Shown here in pieces: positions 34,949 to 44,643 of a DNA stretch of 64,000 nt. The notes under the pieces are model-generated. The model did no database searches. It saw nothing but the letters and a program-made list of their open reading frames with translations, and was not told the origin of the DNA. Made by a program: the position numbers and the translations under genes. The stretch is taken from the NCBI RefSeq assembly GCF_000018685.1, contig NC_010001.1, positions 2,806,001-2,870,000 of the forward strand, read 5' to 3'. Numbering within the stretch: the first letter of the stretch is position 1; each line of letters opens with the position of its first letter. This stretch comes from Lachnoclostridium phytofermentans ISDg. Its GTDB lineage: Bacteria > Bacillota > Clostridia > Lachnospirales > Lachnospiraceae.

Positions 34949-35791
34949 CTATTCTCCTTTGTTAGCACCCGCCGTCAACCCGTTCACGATATACTTCTGG
35001 AAGAACATATAAAGAATCGTAATCGGAATAGCGACAATAACGCTTCCGGCACAAAATGCTGTAAAATCTGCATTATTGCTTGTAATCATATCGTACAAGC
35101 CGATAGCCATCGTTCTTACTTCATTTTTATTAATTAAGTAACGTGGTAGCATATAGTCCATCCATGGGCACATAAAAGAAGTAATCGCTATAAATGTAAT
35201 AATAGGAGCCGAAAGCGGCAGTATTATCCTTATAAATACCTGCATTTTTGATGCTCCATCAATGTAAGCCGCTTCATCAAGTGATTTCGGTATATTTAGC
35301 ATATACCCCCGTACTAGCCAGATACTACCGGGGATGCTGGTGGAGGAATAAACAATCACAAGCATATTCAAGTTATTTAGCATATTAAAATTCAGTGCAA
35401 CCATATATAGTGCAGTCAATCCCAAAAAACTTGGAAAAGTCTGAAGAATCATAATCACCAATAATCCTATCTTACGACCCTTAAATGGAAATCTGGCAAA
35501 AACAAACGCAGTCAAGGTGTGCACCAATACCGAAACTATCATTGTCATTACCGCTACATATAGAGTATTCTTAAACCAAATAGGGTATTTTGTTTCAGTA
35601 AACAGTCTAATATAATTATTAAATGTTGCATTTTCAGGAATCATACTTCCTCGACTGATTCCGCCTTTGACTGGACTAAATGACGTGCCAACTACCCAAA
35701 TCAGTGGGTACAACACAATCACAGCCACAATCAGCAATTCAAGGTGAATCAAGGTGCTCTTAATCAGTTTTTTTACTTTTTGTCCATTCAT
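34949..35791 (-). CDS. mdxG: Maltodextrin ABC transporter permease MdxG/MalG-type
   Basis: 280 residues from ATG 35791 with AGGAGGGG upstream; ten more in-frame codons exist upstream but overlap mdxF. Six membrane segments and the EAA loop EAAYIDGASKMQVFIRIILP that contacts the ATPase, followed by a C-terminal AGANKGE typical of MalG proteins. Works with MdxF and the binding protein MdxE. No ATPase gene is in the operon, so a shared MsmX-type ATPase encoded elsewhere is expected. Confidence 0.92.
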   Translation of the reverse strand: MNGQKVKKLIKSTLIHLELLIVAVIVLYPLIWVVGTSFSPVKGGISRGSMIPENATFNNYIRLFTETKYPIWFKNTLYVAVMTMIVSVLVHTLTAFVFARFPFKGRKIGLLVIMILQTFPSFLGLTALYMVALNFNMLNNLNMLVIVYSSTSIPGSIWLVRGYMLNIPKSLDEAAYIDGASKMQVFIRIILPLSAPIITFIAITSFMCPWMDYMLPRYLINKNEVRTMAIGLYDMITSNNADFTAFCAGSVIVAIPITILYMFFQKYIVNGLTAGANKGE

Positions 35792-35801
35792 GCTTCCCCT
35801 C

Positions 35802-37130
35802 CTAATCTTCTTTAAATGCACGTGTTCTAAGCAAATTAAAGCCTGAAACGGATGCCACTACGATAAAGATAAAAATACTCATTGCTGCTGCATAGTTATA
35901 CATTCTCTGATTCAATGTCAGCTTAAATATCCATGATATCAATATATCGGTAGAACCTGCCATCTGATAGGTTGGATTTGCAGGTTCACCTCCTGTTAGA
36001 AAGTAAATCAATCCAAAATTATTGAAATTATGGGTTACACTCATTACAATCTGAGGTGCAGTAGCGGAAATAATATAAGGAAAAGAAATCTTCCGAAACA
36101 ACTGGAAGCCATTAGCTCCGTCCATCTGAGCCGCTTCATATAATTCCTCAGGAATGGTAGTAAGAACACCTGATATCAACATCATAAAGTATGGAAATCC
36201 AAGCCATAAGTTTACCATAATAAGACAAAACCTTGCCCAGTTTGTATTACTTAAAAATGGTATTTTTTCACTGATCAAGCCTAAATCCAATAGTATTGCA
36301 TTTACTGCACCATTATGATTTAACATGGCACGAAAAATAAGCATGGACACTAAACCCGGAACCGCCCAAGGCAGAATAAAAATTCCTCTCCATATCTTCT
36401 TAAATTTAGTAGATTTACTATTCACCAGCACTGCCTGTAGCAGTCCGAATGTATAAGAACTGAACGTTGCCAGGAATGCCCAGACTATAGTCCAGATAAG
36501 TATCTTGATAAAAGTTGTTCCCCATATTTTAATCGTTACAATATCGCGAAATGTTTGAAATCCAGTCCATTCTATGATTTTTTTCGGTGGTATAAAATTT
36601 GCATTATAATTTGTAAATACAACTAATAATGAAAAAAGAATCGGTATGACTACAATGAATGCCACCATAAGTAAGCCTGGAGCAATTACGATGTATTCAA
36701 AAGAGTTGTTCCATAATTTTTTGAAATATCCGATGCTGGAATCAACTTCGTCTGATTCCATTTTTTTTCTTGTACTATATGCATCTTTTATATTCCATAT
36801 GTACACAAATAAAAACACCAGCAAAATTGTTGCTGCTATAATTCCGCTAATGAGTAGCATAATAGAATGATCGTATACTATAACGTTTGAATTCTCCCTT
36901 GGAATTTCTCCTAGGGTTATCAACCCCCATATACCTTTAATAAAAAAGCCGCAGTTACGGAATGTGGCTTCTGTCCTTCCTGTAATCACGGCAAATGTAC
37001 CAGTGAACATCTCAACCCACACTAAGATTGCCTGAACAATGAAAAACATCAATCCTTTTAATCTCTGCTTATTGATAACCTGCCCGCTTCCCCATACCAC
37101 TGCAGAGCATGCCGCTGTTAAAAACTTCAT
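35802..37130 (-). CDS. mdxF: Maltodextrin ABC transporter permease MdxF/MalF-type
   Basis: 442 residues. Inner-membrane permease with an extra N-terminal membrane module of about 140 residues, as in Bacillus MdxF, then the MalF core with EAA loop EAAQMDGANGFQLFRKISFP. The segment YAAAMSIFIFIVVASVSGFN is the last membrane span. AGGAG precedes the ATG. It lies between the binding-protein gene (168-base spacer) and mdxG, with which it nearly overlaps. Confidence 0.92.
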   Translation of the reverse strand: MKFLTAACSAVVWGSGQVINKQRLKGLMFFIVQAILVWVEMFTGTFAVITGRTEATFRNCGFFIKGIWGLITLGEIPRENSNVIVYDHSIMLLISGIIAATILLVFLFVYIWNIKDAYSTRKKMESDEVDSSIGYFKKLWNNSFEYIVIAPGLLMVAFIVVIPILFSLLVVFTNYNANFIPPKKIIEWTGFQTFRDIVTIKIWGTTFIKILIWTIVWAFLATFSSYTFGLLQAVLVNSKSTKFKKIWRGIFILPWAVPGLVSMLIFRAMLNHNGAVNAILLDLGLISEKIPFLSNTNWARFCLIMVNLWLGFPYFMMLISGVLTTIPEELYEAAQMDGANGFQLFRKISFPYIISATAPQIVMSVTHNFNNFGLIYFLTGGEPANPTYQMAGSTDILISWIFKLTLNQRMYNYAAAMSIFIFIVVASVSGFNLLRTRAFKED

Positions 37131-37298
37131 GTTAAGCTCCTATCTGTGCTCTTCCTGCACGCTAAATCATGATGGTAAAAATTGTTTTGCCCTTAACTCC
37201 TTATCTTCTACTGTCCATGTGACAGGTAAACTATATAACAACATATAGTTTATCTGTCACCGGGTGCCGCTTATGCTGCACCCGGATTGAATTACAGA

Positions 37299-38621
37299 TT
37301 AGTCAAGAGTCTTTCCAGCTGCTTGTAATGCTGTCTTATATGTATCCATTGCTTTATCCTGTGCTTCTTTAGAAGTAAGCGTATTATCCCAGGTGAATGT
37401 AAACAGGTTTTTGATTGCATCCCAAGCCTGTGACATTTCTGGTATAATCGGCATAGGATCAGCATATGGGGATTGCTCTTGAATTCCCTTTAAATATACG
37501 TCTTCTTTTAAGCCTGCAATATTGGAGATGTCTTTCAGTGCTGTCATCTTGCCTGTTACCTTATACATAATTGTTGCACCCTCTTCGCCTGCAAGAAAAT
37601 CAACGAATGCATATGCTGCTTCTTTATTTTTCGCATAACTAGATACAGAAGCAATAATATTTCCTGAAAAACATCTAGGTTGTACGCCCTTGATCGTTGG
37701 AAGTTTTGTTACGCCGAAATTCACTCCATTTGTCAAAGCATCTGAAATTGCCCAAGGTCCTGAAATAGTAAGAGGCACTTCACCTCTCTGGAATGCTGCT
37801 ACTGTTGCGTCCCAACTTGCATCTACAACGTTTACATCAAAAAGTTGTTTACGAAGGCTACGGTAAAAATCAATTGCCTCTGTAACCTGTGGTGTATCCC
37901 AGCCTGGCGTTTTATAGTCCCTCATATCTGGTCCAAATAATTGCATACCAAATGCTGTTAAGAATAAATAGTTATGATAAGCATCATCTACTTGCCATGC
38001 CATAGTATATTTTCCTGCGGCAAAATCATTATATCCTTTTGCAAATTCAATGATTTCTTCAAAAGATGATGGAGGGTTTTCTCCGTATAAATCCTTATTA
38101 TAGAATAAAGCGATGTTCTCAGTTGAAATCGGCACTCCGTATACCTTTCCATCCGCCGTACAAGTTTCTAATGCCGCATCCAAAATGTTATTTTCATATT
38201 TTTTTTGAAGCTCATCTGTCATAGGCTCACACAAACCATCTTCAATGGCAATTCCCATATGATCATGAGGCATCAAGAAAACATCCGGGCCAATGCCTGC
38301 AGGACCGTCTAAGGAAACTTTACCCCTTGTATCAACATTGCCTACGTTCTGGTATTCAATAGTTACATCCGGATACTTTGCATTAAATGCTTCGATAACA
38401 GCATCTGCCCAGTCATCGTTATCCAACCATACAAGAAGGTCACCAGATATCTTTTTTTCTTCTCCACCTTGGTTGCTATTGCTCTCTGCTTGTTTCTTTT
38501 CACTTTGTGGCGTCGGTGATGGTGTTGTTGAATTACTAACATCTTTTCCCTTGCTACCACAGCCCACCATTGAAAACACCATTGTTGTTGTAATCAATAA
38601 TGCCAAAACTTTTTTCTTCAT
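37299..38621 (-). CDS. mdxE: Maltodextrin-binding lipoprotein MdxE/MalE-type
   Basis: 440 residues. Lipoprotein signal MKKKVLALLITTTMVFSMVGC with Cys21, then a Ser/Thr/Gln-rich spacer and a family-1 solute-binding fold (DLLVWLDNDDWADAVIEAFN, TISGPWAISDALTNGVNFGV, KNKEAAYAFVDFLAGEEGA). It captures maltodextrins outside the membrane for MdxFG. AAGGAGG precedes the ATG. Sugar specificity is inferred from the linked pullulanase and DUF1189 genes. Control probably runs through the operator-like sites at 38662-38673 and 38924-38941. Confidence 0.92.
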   Translation of the reverse strand: MKKKVLALLITTTMVFSMVGCGSKGKDVSNSTTPSPTPQSEKKQAESNSNQGGEEKKISGDLLVWLDNDDWADAVIEAFNAKYPDVTIEYQNVGNVDTRGKVSLDGPAGIGPDVFLMPHDHMGIAIEDGLCEPMTDELQKKYENNILDAALETCTADGKVYGVPISTENIALFYNKDLYGENPPSSFEEIIEFAKGYNDFAAGKYTMAWQVDDAYHNYLFLTAFGMQLFGPDMRDYKTPGWDTPQVTEAIDFYRSLRKQLFDVNVVDASWDATVAAFQRGEVPLTISGPWAISDALTNGVNFGVTKLPTIKGVQPRCFSGNIIASVSSYAKNKEAAYAFVDFLAGEEGATIMYKVTGKMTALKDISNIAGLKEDVYLKGIQEQSPYADPMPIIPEMSQAWDAIKNLFTFTWDNTLTSKEAQDKAMDTYKTALQAAGKTLD

Positions 38622-38661
38622 AACTCATCCTCCTTATTATATTTTAATTCTATGATCAACC

Positions 38662-38673
38662 CTTTCCGGGAAG
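38662..38673. promoter_or_regulatory. Operator-like CG-centred dyad upstream of mdxE
   Basis: CTTTCCGGGAAG, one mismatch between halves, with the CpG centre typical of LacI-family sites. A TTGACT (38672-38677, minus strand) overlaps it, so a second promoter may lie here, but no good -10 is seen. Confidence 0.4.
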
Positions 38674-38749
38674 TCAACTATTTGGTACAATAATAAACTT
38701 AAGTTATGCCAATTTTCTTTTCGTTCCGAAGCTTTTATCTCTAAGATTC

Positions 38750-38866
38750 TCATTGACTTTTTTCTTTGTTTTTATGTACATAAGGATGGTCATTAATTAC
38801 CTTAGATACAGTACTGACACTTACATCTGCAAGCTGAGCAACATCTTTGAACGTTAAGTTCTGCAT
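38750..38866 (-). pseudogene. Truncated LacI-family regulator: DNA-binding domain only
   Basis: 38 codons from ATG 38866 (AAGG upstream) to TGA 38750-38752. The peptide MQNLTFKDVAQLADVSVSTV continues SKVINDHPYVHKNKEKSQ, an intact LacI helix-turn-helix, but the hinge and the roughly 270-residue sensor domain are missing and no remnant of them follows. It lies between the operon promoter and mdxE, where Bacillus-type loci have a full regulator gene nearby. Either a decayed gene or, less likely, a translated mini-repressor. Confidence 0.75.
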
Positions 38867-38923
38867 CTAAGCCTTCTTTTAGTATGTTATTACCTATTGC
38901 TATTGTTGATATCTTATATAGAA

Positions 38924-38941
38924 AACGTTCCCGGAATCGTT
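38924..38941. promoter_or_regulatory. LacI-family operator candidate at the mdx promoter
   Basis: AACGTTCCCGGAATCGTT, an 18-base CG-centred dyad (7 of 9 positions paired). It lies about 10-27 bases downstream of the predicted transcription start, a normal repressor position. Confidence 0.6.
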
Positions 38942-38957
38942 ACCATTTATTGCTTTT

Positions 38958-38986
38958 ATCGTAGCATATTATTTTTCTATTGTCAA
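38958..38986 (-). promoter_or_regulatory. Promoter of the mdx operon
   Basis: On the minus strand TTGACA (38981-38986), 17-base spacer, TACGAT (38958-38963). The transcript would begin near 38951 and read through the truncated LacI frame into mdxE. Confidence 0.65.
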
Positions 38987-39163
38987 TATAGTATAGTTTT
39001 ATTTCATATTAAACTATTTAATTAGTTATATTTCACAGCAATAATGGTAATTCAATCCTTATCTGGTAATTCATAACGATAAATATCATATTAGTAGAGG
39101 CTCTGCCATCGTCTTAAAATTGCAATACGAAGTGGGAGACGCAATTTTCTATAAATAAAAAAA

Positions 39164-39214
39164 GGTTCTATAATAAAGGTTGGGGTGTGTATCATTTAAC
39201 ACATTCCCAACCTT
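39164..39214 (+). repeat. Solitary ISL3-type terminal repeats
   Basis: 39164-39190 matches the right terminal inverted repeat of the insertion sequence at 61689-63120 at 24 of 27 bases (GGTTCTATAATAAAGGTTGG, then GGTGTGT). A shorter inverted partner (39199-39214) follows after eight bases, so the pair also forms a hairpin with a T-tract. No transposase is present: a scar or miniature element. Confidence 0.65.
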
Positions 39215-39227
39215 CTTTTTATGTATT

Positions 39228-39276
39228 AAAAAAATGTGAGTATGAAAACGAAATTCGTTTCTACCCACATTTTTTT
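39228..39276 (-). terminator. Terminator after prmA
   Basis: AAAAAAATGTGAG (39228-39240) pairs with the T-rich arm 39261-39276, with a further small GAAA...TTTC stem inside; T-run on the minus strand. It immediately follows the prmA stop and ends the hrcA-to-prmA unit. Confidence 0.7.
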
Positions 39277-40276
39277 ATTTATTTGGTTTTTTCGCCACAA
39301 TAGAAGTCCAATCTCCCATGGTAGTAATTTCTTCTATGATAAATCCATTTCTTAAAATGGCTTCTTTAACTTCTTCTGCTTTCATATCAATGATTCCAGA
39401 ACTGATAAAATAAGCTCCAGGTTTCATAAATTCGCCTACTACAGCTGACAAAGGTATGATAATATCTGCTAAAATGTTTGCAACCACAAAATCATAGCTA
39501 TTAAGCCCAATGCGCTCACGTAGGCCTCTATCCTCGATAACATTACCATCGAATAGTTCTATTCTACCTTCTGTTCTCGTTGAGGAATCAGAAGATTGAC
39601 ATAGCACAGCTTCTAATTGATTTACGTCACAATTTTCTTTGGATGCACTTACTGCGTTTTCATCGATGTCAATTGCAACCGCTGTTTTTGCTCCCAACTT
39701 TCTACCTATTATGGTAAGGATACCGCTACCACATCCAACATCTAATAAAGTAGCTCCAGGCTGCATGTATTTCTTTATATTAAGAATACATAACTTAGTT
39801 GTTTCATGAGCTCCTGTTCCAAAAGCGGTTCCAGGATCAATTTCAATAACTAAGTCCGTTTCCTTGCGCTCCTCTAGCTTCTCCCAAGTTGGTTTGATTA
39901 CAATGGTATCATCCACACGAAATGGTTTAAAAAATTCTTTCCAATTGTTTATCCAATCCTTATCTTCTGTTTCTGATAAAGAGAGCTTTCCACTACCAAC
40001 CTCAACAAAGTCACGTAGTTCGTCTAACCCTTCTTGAATTGAAACTTTTAGAGACGGTAAATCTTCCTCATTCTCCAAGTAAAAATTAATAGTAGCAATG
40101 CCGTCATCTTCACCCAATTCAGGAAGAATATCGATAAACATACGTTTCTTCTCTTCTTCGGTAATCGGTACCTTATCTACCACTTCAATTCCCTCAATTC
40201 CAAGAGAAAGAAGCATATCGCAGACTAAATCTACCGCTTCCGTCGTTGTTTCCAACGATAATTTTTTCCACTTCAT
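39275..40276 (-). CDS. prmA: Ribosomal protein L11 methyltransferase
   Basis: 333 residues. Trimethylates L11. N-terminal substrate-recognition domain (about 1-110), then the SAM-binding domain: DPGTAFGTGAHETTKLC, LLDVGCGSGILTIIGRKLGA, IDIDENAVSASKENC, and the NPPY-like VVANILADIIIPL. GGAGG precedes the ATG. Placed after dnaJ, as in Bacillus and most Firmicutes. An extra loop of about 25 residues (QSSDSSTRTEGRIELFDGNV) is inserted after motif II. Confidence 0.95.
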   Translation of the reverse strand: MKWKKLSLETTTEAVDLVCDMLLSLGIEGIEVVDKVPITEEEKKRMFIDILPELGEDDGIATINFYLENEEDLPSLKVSIQEGLDELRDFVEVGSGKLSLSETEDKDWINNWKEFFKPFRVDDTIVIKPTWEKLEERKETDLVIEIDPGTAFGTGAHETTKLCILNIKKYMQPGATLLDVGCGSGILTIIGRKLGAKTAVAIDIDENAVSASKENCDVNQLEAVLCQSSDSSTRTEGRIELFDGNVIEDRGLRERIGLNSYDFVVANILADIIIPLSAVVGEFMKPGAYFISSGIIDMKAEEVKEAILRNGFIIEEITTMGDWTSIVAKKPNK

Positions 40277-40372
40277 GTATATCCTCCTGGTTGCATACCT
40301 TCCCTAAGGTACAAAACACACTGTCTCATACCCTAATTTCAATGATGGAAGGTGTCGTTCTATTTTTGTTTC

Positions 40373-41518
40373 TTATTTCCCGAAAAATTTCTTTTTCTTT
40401 TCTTTTGTATCCTCAGTAGTAGTATCCTCTGATTTTTTGCCAGATACGGATTCTTCAAACTTCTTTAATAAATCTTTTTGCTCATTATTTAATTTTGTTG
40501 GTACTTGTACAACTAAAGTTACATAATGATCACCGCGCACATCTTTGTTACGTAAGGTTGGAACACCTTTTCCACGAAGACGTACTTTTGTATCTGTTTG
40601 AGTTCCTGGTTTTACTTCATATAAGACATCGCCATCTACGGTACTAATTCTTACATCTCCACCAAGTGCAGCCTGTGTAAATGTCATTGGTGCTGTTGAA
40701 TAGATATCGTAATCCTGTCTCTGGAAGATTGGGTGTCTACTAACATTTACTTCAACTAATAAGTCACCACGTTCGCCACCGTTAGTACCAGGTTCTCCTT
40801 TACCACGGATACGAATGCTTTGGCCATTATCAATACCAGCAGGAACAGAAACTTGAATTTTCTTCTTACGGCTGATATAACCACTACCATAGCAATCAGG
40901 ACACTTTTCTTTGATAATCTTACCAGTACCACGACAATCCGGACAGGTTTGAACGTTACGAACCATACCAAATAAGGACTGCTGAGTAAAGGTTACCTGT
41001 CCTTTACCATTACACTTATGACATGTTTCCGCTGAGCTACCAGGCTTTGCACCAGAACCATGACAAGTTTCACATTCATCTTTTAATGATAGCTCGAGTT
41101 CCTTCTCACAGCCAAATACTGCTTCTTCAAAGGTGATACGAATGGCTGTACGTAGGTTTGCTCCATTCATTGGACCATTGCTGGCACGAGATCTTCTTCC
41201 CCCACCAAAGATGTCTCCGAAGATATCACCAAAGATATCTCCCATATCACCCATATTAAAATCAAAACCGCCAGCTCCACCGCCACCCTGTTCAAAAGCA
41301 GCATGACCAAACTGATCAAATTGTCTCTTTTTCTCCGGGTCACTTAAGACAGCATATGCCTCGGAAGCCTCCTTAAACTTTGCTTCCGCAGTCTGATCCC
41401 CTGGATTTGCATCCGGATGATACTGCTTTGCTAGTTTACGATAGGCTTTTTTGATTTCATCGTCCGATGCACTTTTTGAAATCCCAAGCACCTCGTAATA
41501 ATCTCTCTTATCTGCCAT
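40373..41518 (-). CDS. dnaJ: Chaperone DnaJ
   Basis: 381 residues. J domain with the HPD motif ([15 protein letters not shown]), a Gly/Phe-rich region, four CxxCxGxG zinc repeats ([32 protein letters not shown]) and the C-terminal substrate-binding domain. It stimulates DnaK ATPase and delivers unfolded proteins. GGAGG precedes the ATG. Last chaperone of the HrcA-controlled operon; separated from dnaK by 346 bases of tandem repeats. Confidence 0.97.
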
Positions 41519-41712
41519 AACTATCCTCCAACATTCACATTATCCAAACTAATTTTGATAAGTGACCTCCCGTCACAATTATACATGTATTCGCAAATAG
41601 CTGTCCTACGATTACCGCCAGTAACCATAAGACAGCTTAGCATACTTTCATAAGGACTCTTAGCACAATCCTATCCTGAATAAAATATTATAACGAAATT
41701 ATAGAAAAGAAG

Positions 41713-41864
41713 CAAGCACTTTTTACTCCCAACCTCAGTAGGAAAAATTCTAACTTAGAGGTCACGAAAATCGCTACACGAGCACTTTTTGCTCCCAATT
41801 GCTGTAGGAAAAATCCTCACTTAGGGGTTGCGAAAAGCGCTACATGAGCGCTTTTTGCTCCAAA
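41713..41864. repeat. 66-bp tandem repeat with hairpins between dnaK and dnaJ
   Basis: Units at 41713-41778 and 41779-41844 and a partial unit from 41845 that runs into the end of dnaK (period 66). Shared landmarks are GAGC-CTTTTTGCTC, TAGGAAAAAT and CGAAAA-CGCTACA. The junction nearest dnaK forms a perfect nine-base stem (41833-41841 with 41847-41855) plus T-run. The remaining 41519-41712 shows nothing else. Confidence 0.8.
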
Positions 41865-43727
41865 TTAAACTTCTCTATAATCTCCATCAACTACATCATC
41901 GCCTGCATAAGTGTCACCCTGTGGGCCAGCACCAGACATATCAGGGCCTGCACCTGCTGCACCTTGTGCACTTTCATAAAGTTTTGCAAATAATGCCTGA
42001 GCACTATTCATTAACTTCTCTTTTGCAGCCTTCATATCTTCAACTTCGCCTTCAGACATAACTTCTGGATTTGCTTTTGCAACTAAATCCTTTAAGTGAT
42101 TTAAGTCAGCTTCAACAGCAGTCTTTTCGTCAGCACTTACTTTATCGCCAACTTCACTTAATGCTTTTTCTGTCTGGAATACGATAGAATCTGCATCATT
42201 TCTAGTGTCAACTGCATCTTTACGCTTCTTATCTTGAGCTTCGTACTCAGCAGCTTCTCTTACTGCCTTATCGATATCGCTATCAGACATGTTAGAACCA
42301 GCAGTAATTGTGATGTGCTGTTCTTTTCCAGTTCCAAGATCCTTTGCTGATACATTTACGATACCATTTGCATCGATATCAAATGTAACTTCGATCTGTG
42401 GAATACCTCTTCTTGCTGGTGGAATTCCATCAAGACGGAATTGTCCAAGACTCTTGTTGTCTTTCGCAAATTGTCTTTCACCTTGTACTACGTTGATATC
42501 TACAGCTGTCTGATTATCTGCAGCTGTTGAGAAGATTTGGCTCTTCTTTGAAGGGATTGTTGTATTTCTTTCAATTAATCTTGTTGCAATACCACCCATT
42601 GTCTCGATAGAAAGTGAAAGTGGAGTTACGTCAAGAAGTAAGATATCACCTGCACCAGTATCACCAGCTAATTTACCACCCTGAACACTTGCACCGATAG
42701 CAACACATTCATCTGGGTTTAAGCTCTTACTTGGCTCGTGTCCTGTTAATTGTTTTACCTTATCCTGAACAGCAGGAATACGTGTAGAACCACCTACTAA
42801 TAATACCTTGCCAAGTTCAGATGGAGCTAATCCAGCATCTCTTAATGCATTCTGAACTGGAATTGCTGTTCTTTCTACTAAATCATGAGTTAACTCATCA
42901 AATTTAGCACGAGTTAAGTTAAGGTCAAAATGCTTTGGTCCTTCACTTGTTGCTGTGATGAAAGGAAGGTTGATGTTTGTTGTAGTAGCTGAAGATAACT
43001 CTTTCTTAGCTTTCTCTGCAGCTTCTCTTAATCTTTGAAGTGCCATCTTATCAGTAGATAAGTCAACACCTTCTGCCTTCTTAAATTCATCAATAAAGTA
43101 ACGTGTTACTCTTTCGTCAAAGTCATCACCACCGAGTCTGTTATCACCGGAAGTTGCAAGAACTTCGATAACGCCATCACCAATTTCAATGATAGAAACG
43201 TCAAAAGTACCACCACCTAAGTCGTATACCATGATTTTCTGCTCATGCTCGTTATCAAGACCGTAAGCAAGTGCTGCTGCTGTTGGCTCGTTAATAATTC
43301 TCTTAACATCAAGGCCAGCAATCTTACCAGCATCTTTTGTAGCCTGTCTTTGAGCATCGTTAAAGTAAGCAGGTACTGTAATAACAGCTTCTGATATTTT
43401 TTCACCAAGATAACCTTCTGCATCTGCTTTTAATTTCTGAAGAACCATTGCAGAAATTTCTTGTGGAGTGAATTTCTTGTCATCAATAGATACTCTGAAA
43501 TCAGTACCCATATGTCTCTTAATAGAAGAGATAGTCTTATCAGCATTGGTAACCGCTTGACGTTTTGCAGGCTCACCAACAATTCTTTCTCCAGTTTTTG
43601 TAAAAGCTACTACGGATGGAGTAGTTCTAGAACCTTCTGTGTTAGCAATAACAACTGGCTTTCCGCCTTCCATTACGGCAACACATGAGTTCGTTGTTCC
43701 TAAATCAATACCAATGATTTTACCCAT
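41865..43727 (-). CDS. dnaK: Chaperone DnaK (Hsp70)
   Basis: 620 residues. ATPase domain with GIDLGTTNSCVAVMEGG, VYDLGGGTFDVSIIEIGDGV and LLVGGSTRIPAVQDKV; substrate-binding domain from about 380 (DVTPLSLSIETMGGIATRLI); C-terminal lid and a Gly/Ala-rich tail ending in the acidic DVVDGDYREV. It folds and refolds proteins with DnaJ and GrpE. AGGAGG precedes the ATG. Third gene of the CIRCE-controlled operon, 220 bases after grpE. Confidence 0.98.
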   Translation of the reverse strand: MGKIIGIDLGTTNSCVAVMEGGKPVVIANTEGSRTTPSVVAFTKTGERIVGEPAKRQAVTNADKTISSIKRHMGTDFRVSIDDKKFTPQEISAMVLQKLKADAEGYLGEKISEAVITVPAYFNDAQRQATKDAGKIAGLDVKRIINEPTAAALAYGLDNEHEQKIMVYDLGGGTFDVSIIEIGDGVIEVLATSGDNRLGGDDFDERVTRYFIDEFKKAEGVDLSTDKMALQRLREAAEKAKKELSSATTTNINLPFITATSEGPKHFDLNLTRAKFDELTHDLVERTAIPVQNALRDAGLAPSELGKVLLVGGSTRIPAVQDKVKQLTGHEPSKSLNPDECVAIGASVQGGKLAGDTGAGDILLLDVTPLSLSIETMGGIATRLIERNTTIPSKKSQIFSTAADNQTAVDINVVQGERQFAKDNKSLGQFRLDGIPPARRGIPQIEVTFDIDANGIVNVSAKDLGTGKEQHITITAGSNMSDSDIDKAVREAAEYEAQDKKRKDAVDTRNDADSIVFQTEKALSEVGDKVSADEKTAVEADLNHLKDLVAKANPEVMSEGEVEDMKAAKEKLMNSAQALFAKLYESAQGAAGAGPDMSGAGPQGDTYAGDDVVDGDYREV

Positions 43728-43947
43728 AATATATTCCTCCTAATTTTTTATAGAAATCTATTTTTTGAGAACAAGGAATGCAATAACATTCTCCTGTTCT
43801 ATAAAATAACCAATTTTATTAATCATCTTTCATCAAGTGTTAATTGATTCAATGTTATATAATTCAACGCTATTTAATCCAACGTTTATTTGTTTGTATA
43901 TTAAAGTAAGATAAGTAAGTTACTTACTCATAAACAACTGGACTATC

Positions 43948-44622
43948 TTAGTTTACTACTTTCACCATGCTGTGTCTAACCACAGTTTCACGGTACATAT
44001 ATCCCTTTTGGAATTCTTCTGCTACGATGTTTTCACCGTATTCCTCATCTTCTGCATGCATTACTGCATTATGGAAATCAGGATCAAATTCCTTCCCTGC
44101 TGCTTCAATTTGCTTTACACCAGCAGCTTCTAATGTAGTAACAAGTTGTTTGTAGATTTTTTCGATACCTTGAACAAAAGCGCTATCTTTTTCTTCTACT
44201 GATACAGCAGCTAATCCACGTTCAAAATTATCAATCACCGGAAGGATACGTTCAATAATATCTTTCGCACCAACTTCGAACATCTGAGTTTTTTCTTTTT
44301 CTGTACGTTTTCTGAAATTCTCAAACTCTGCCATATTGCGCATTAAGCGATCGGTTAATTCATCAATCTTTTCATCCTTTTTGTCTTTCTTTTCTTTTTT
44401 CTTAAAAAAGGACTTTTTCTCCTTTGAACCATCCTCAGATGCAGTATCTTCCTCATAAACTTCTTCACTTGCATCTTCGTTTTCTGTGGTATCATCTACA
44501 ACTTCTGATTGATTCTCCTGGTCGATGTCTTCTGAAGCTTGGTTTACTCTCGCAATATCCTTTTCTATTATATCTTCCGCTTCGTCTGCCATCAGATCTT
44601 TAAAATCCATGTTATCCGCCAC
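43948..44622 (-). CDS. grpE: Nucleotide exchange factor GrpE
   Basis: 224 residues starting at GTG 44622 with AAGGGTGA upstream. A long acidic, low-complexity N-terminus (about 1-85, many Glu/Asp plus a Lys-rich patch), a long coiled-coil helix (LTDRLMRNMAEFENFRKRTE) and the beta-wing domain (DPDFHNAVMHAEDEEYGENI...GYMYRETVVRHSMVKVVN). Releases ADP from DnaK. Lies 21 bases after hrcA in the heat-shock operon. Confidence 0.95.
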   Translation of the reverse strand: MADNMDFKDLMADEAEDIIEKDIARVNQASEDIDQENQSEVVDDTTENEDASEEVYEEDTASEDGSKEKKSFFKKKEKKDKKDEKIDELTDRLMRNMAEFENFRKRTEKEKTQMFEVGAKDIIERILPVIDNFERGLAAVSVEEKDSAFVQGIEKIYKQLVTTLEAAGVKQIEAAGKEFDPDFHNAVMHAEDEEYGENIVAEEFQKGYMYRETVVRHSMVKVVN

Positions 44623-44643
44623 GTTTATGTCACCCTTCTTTCT

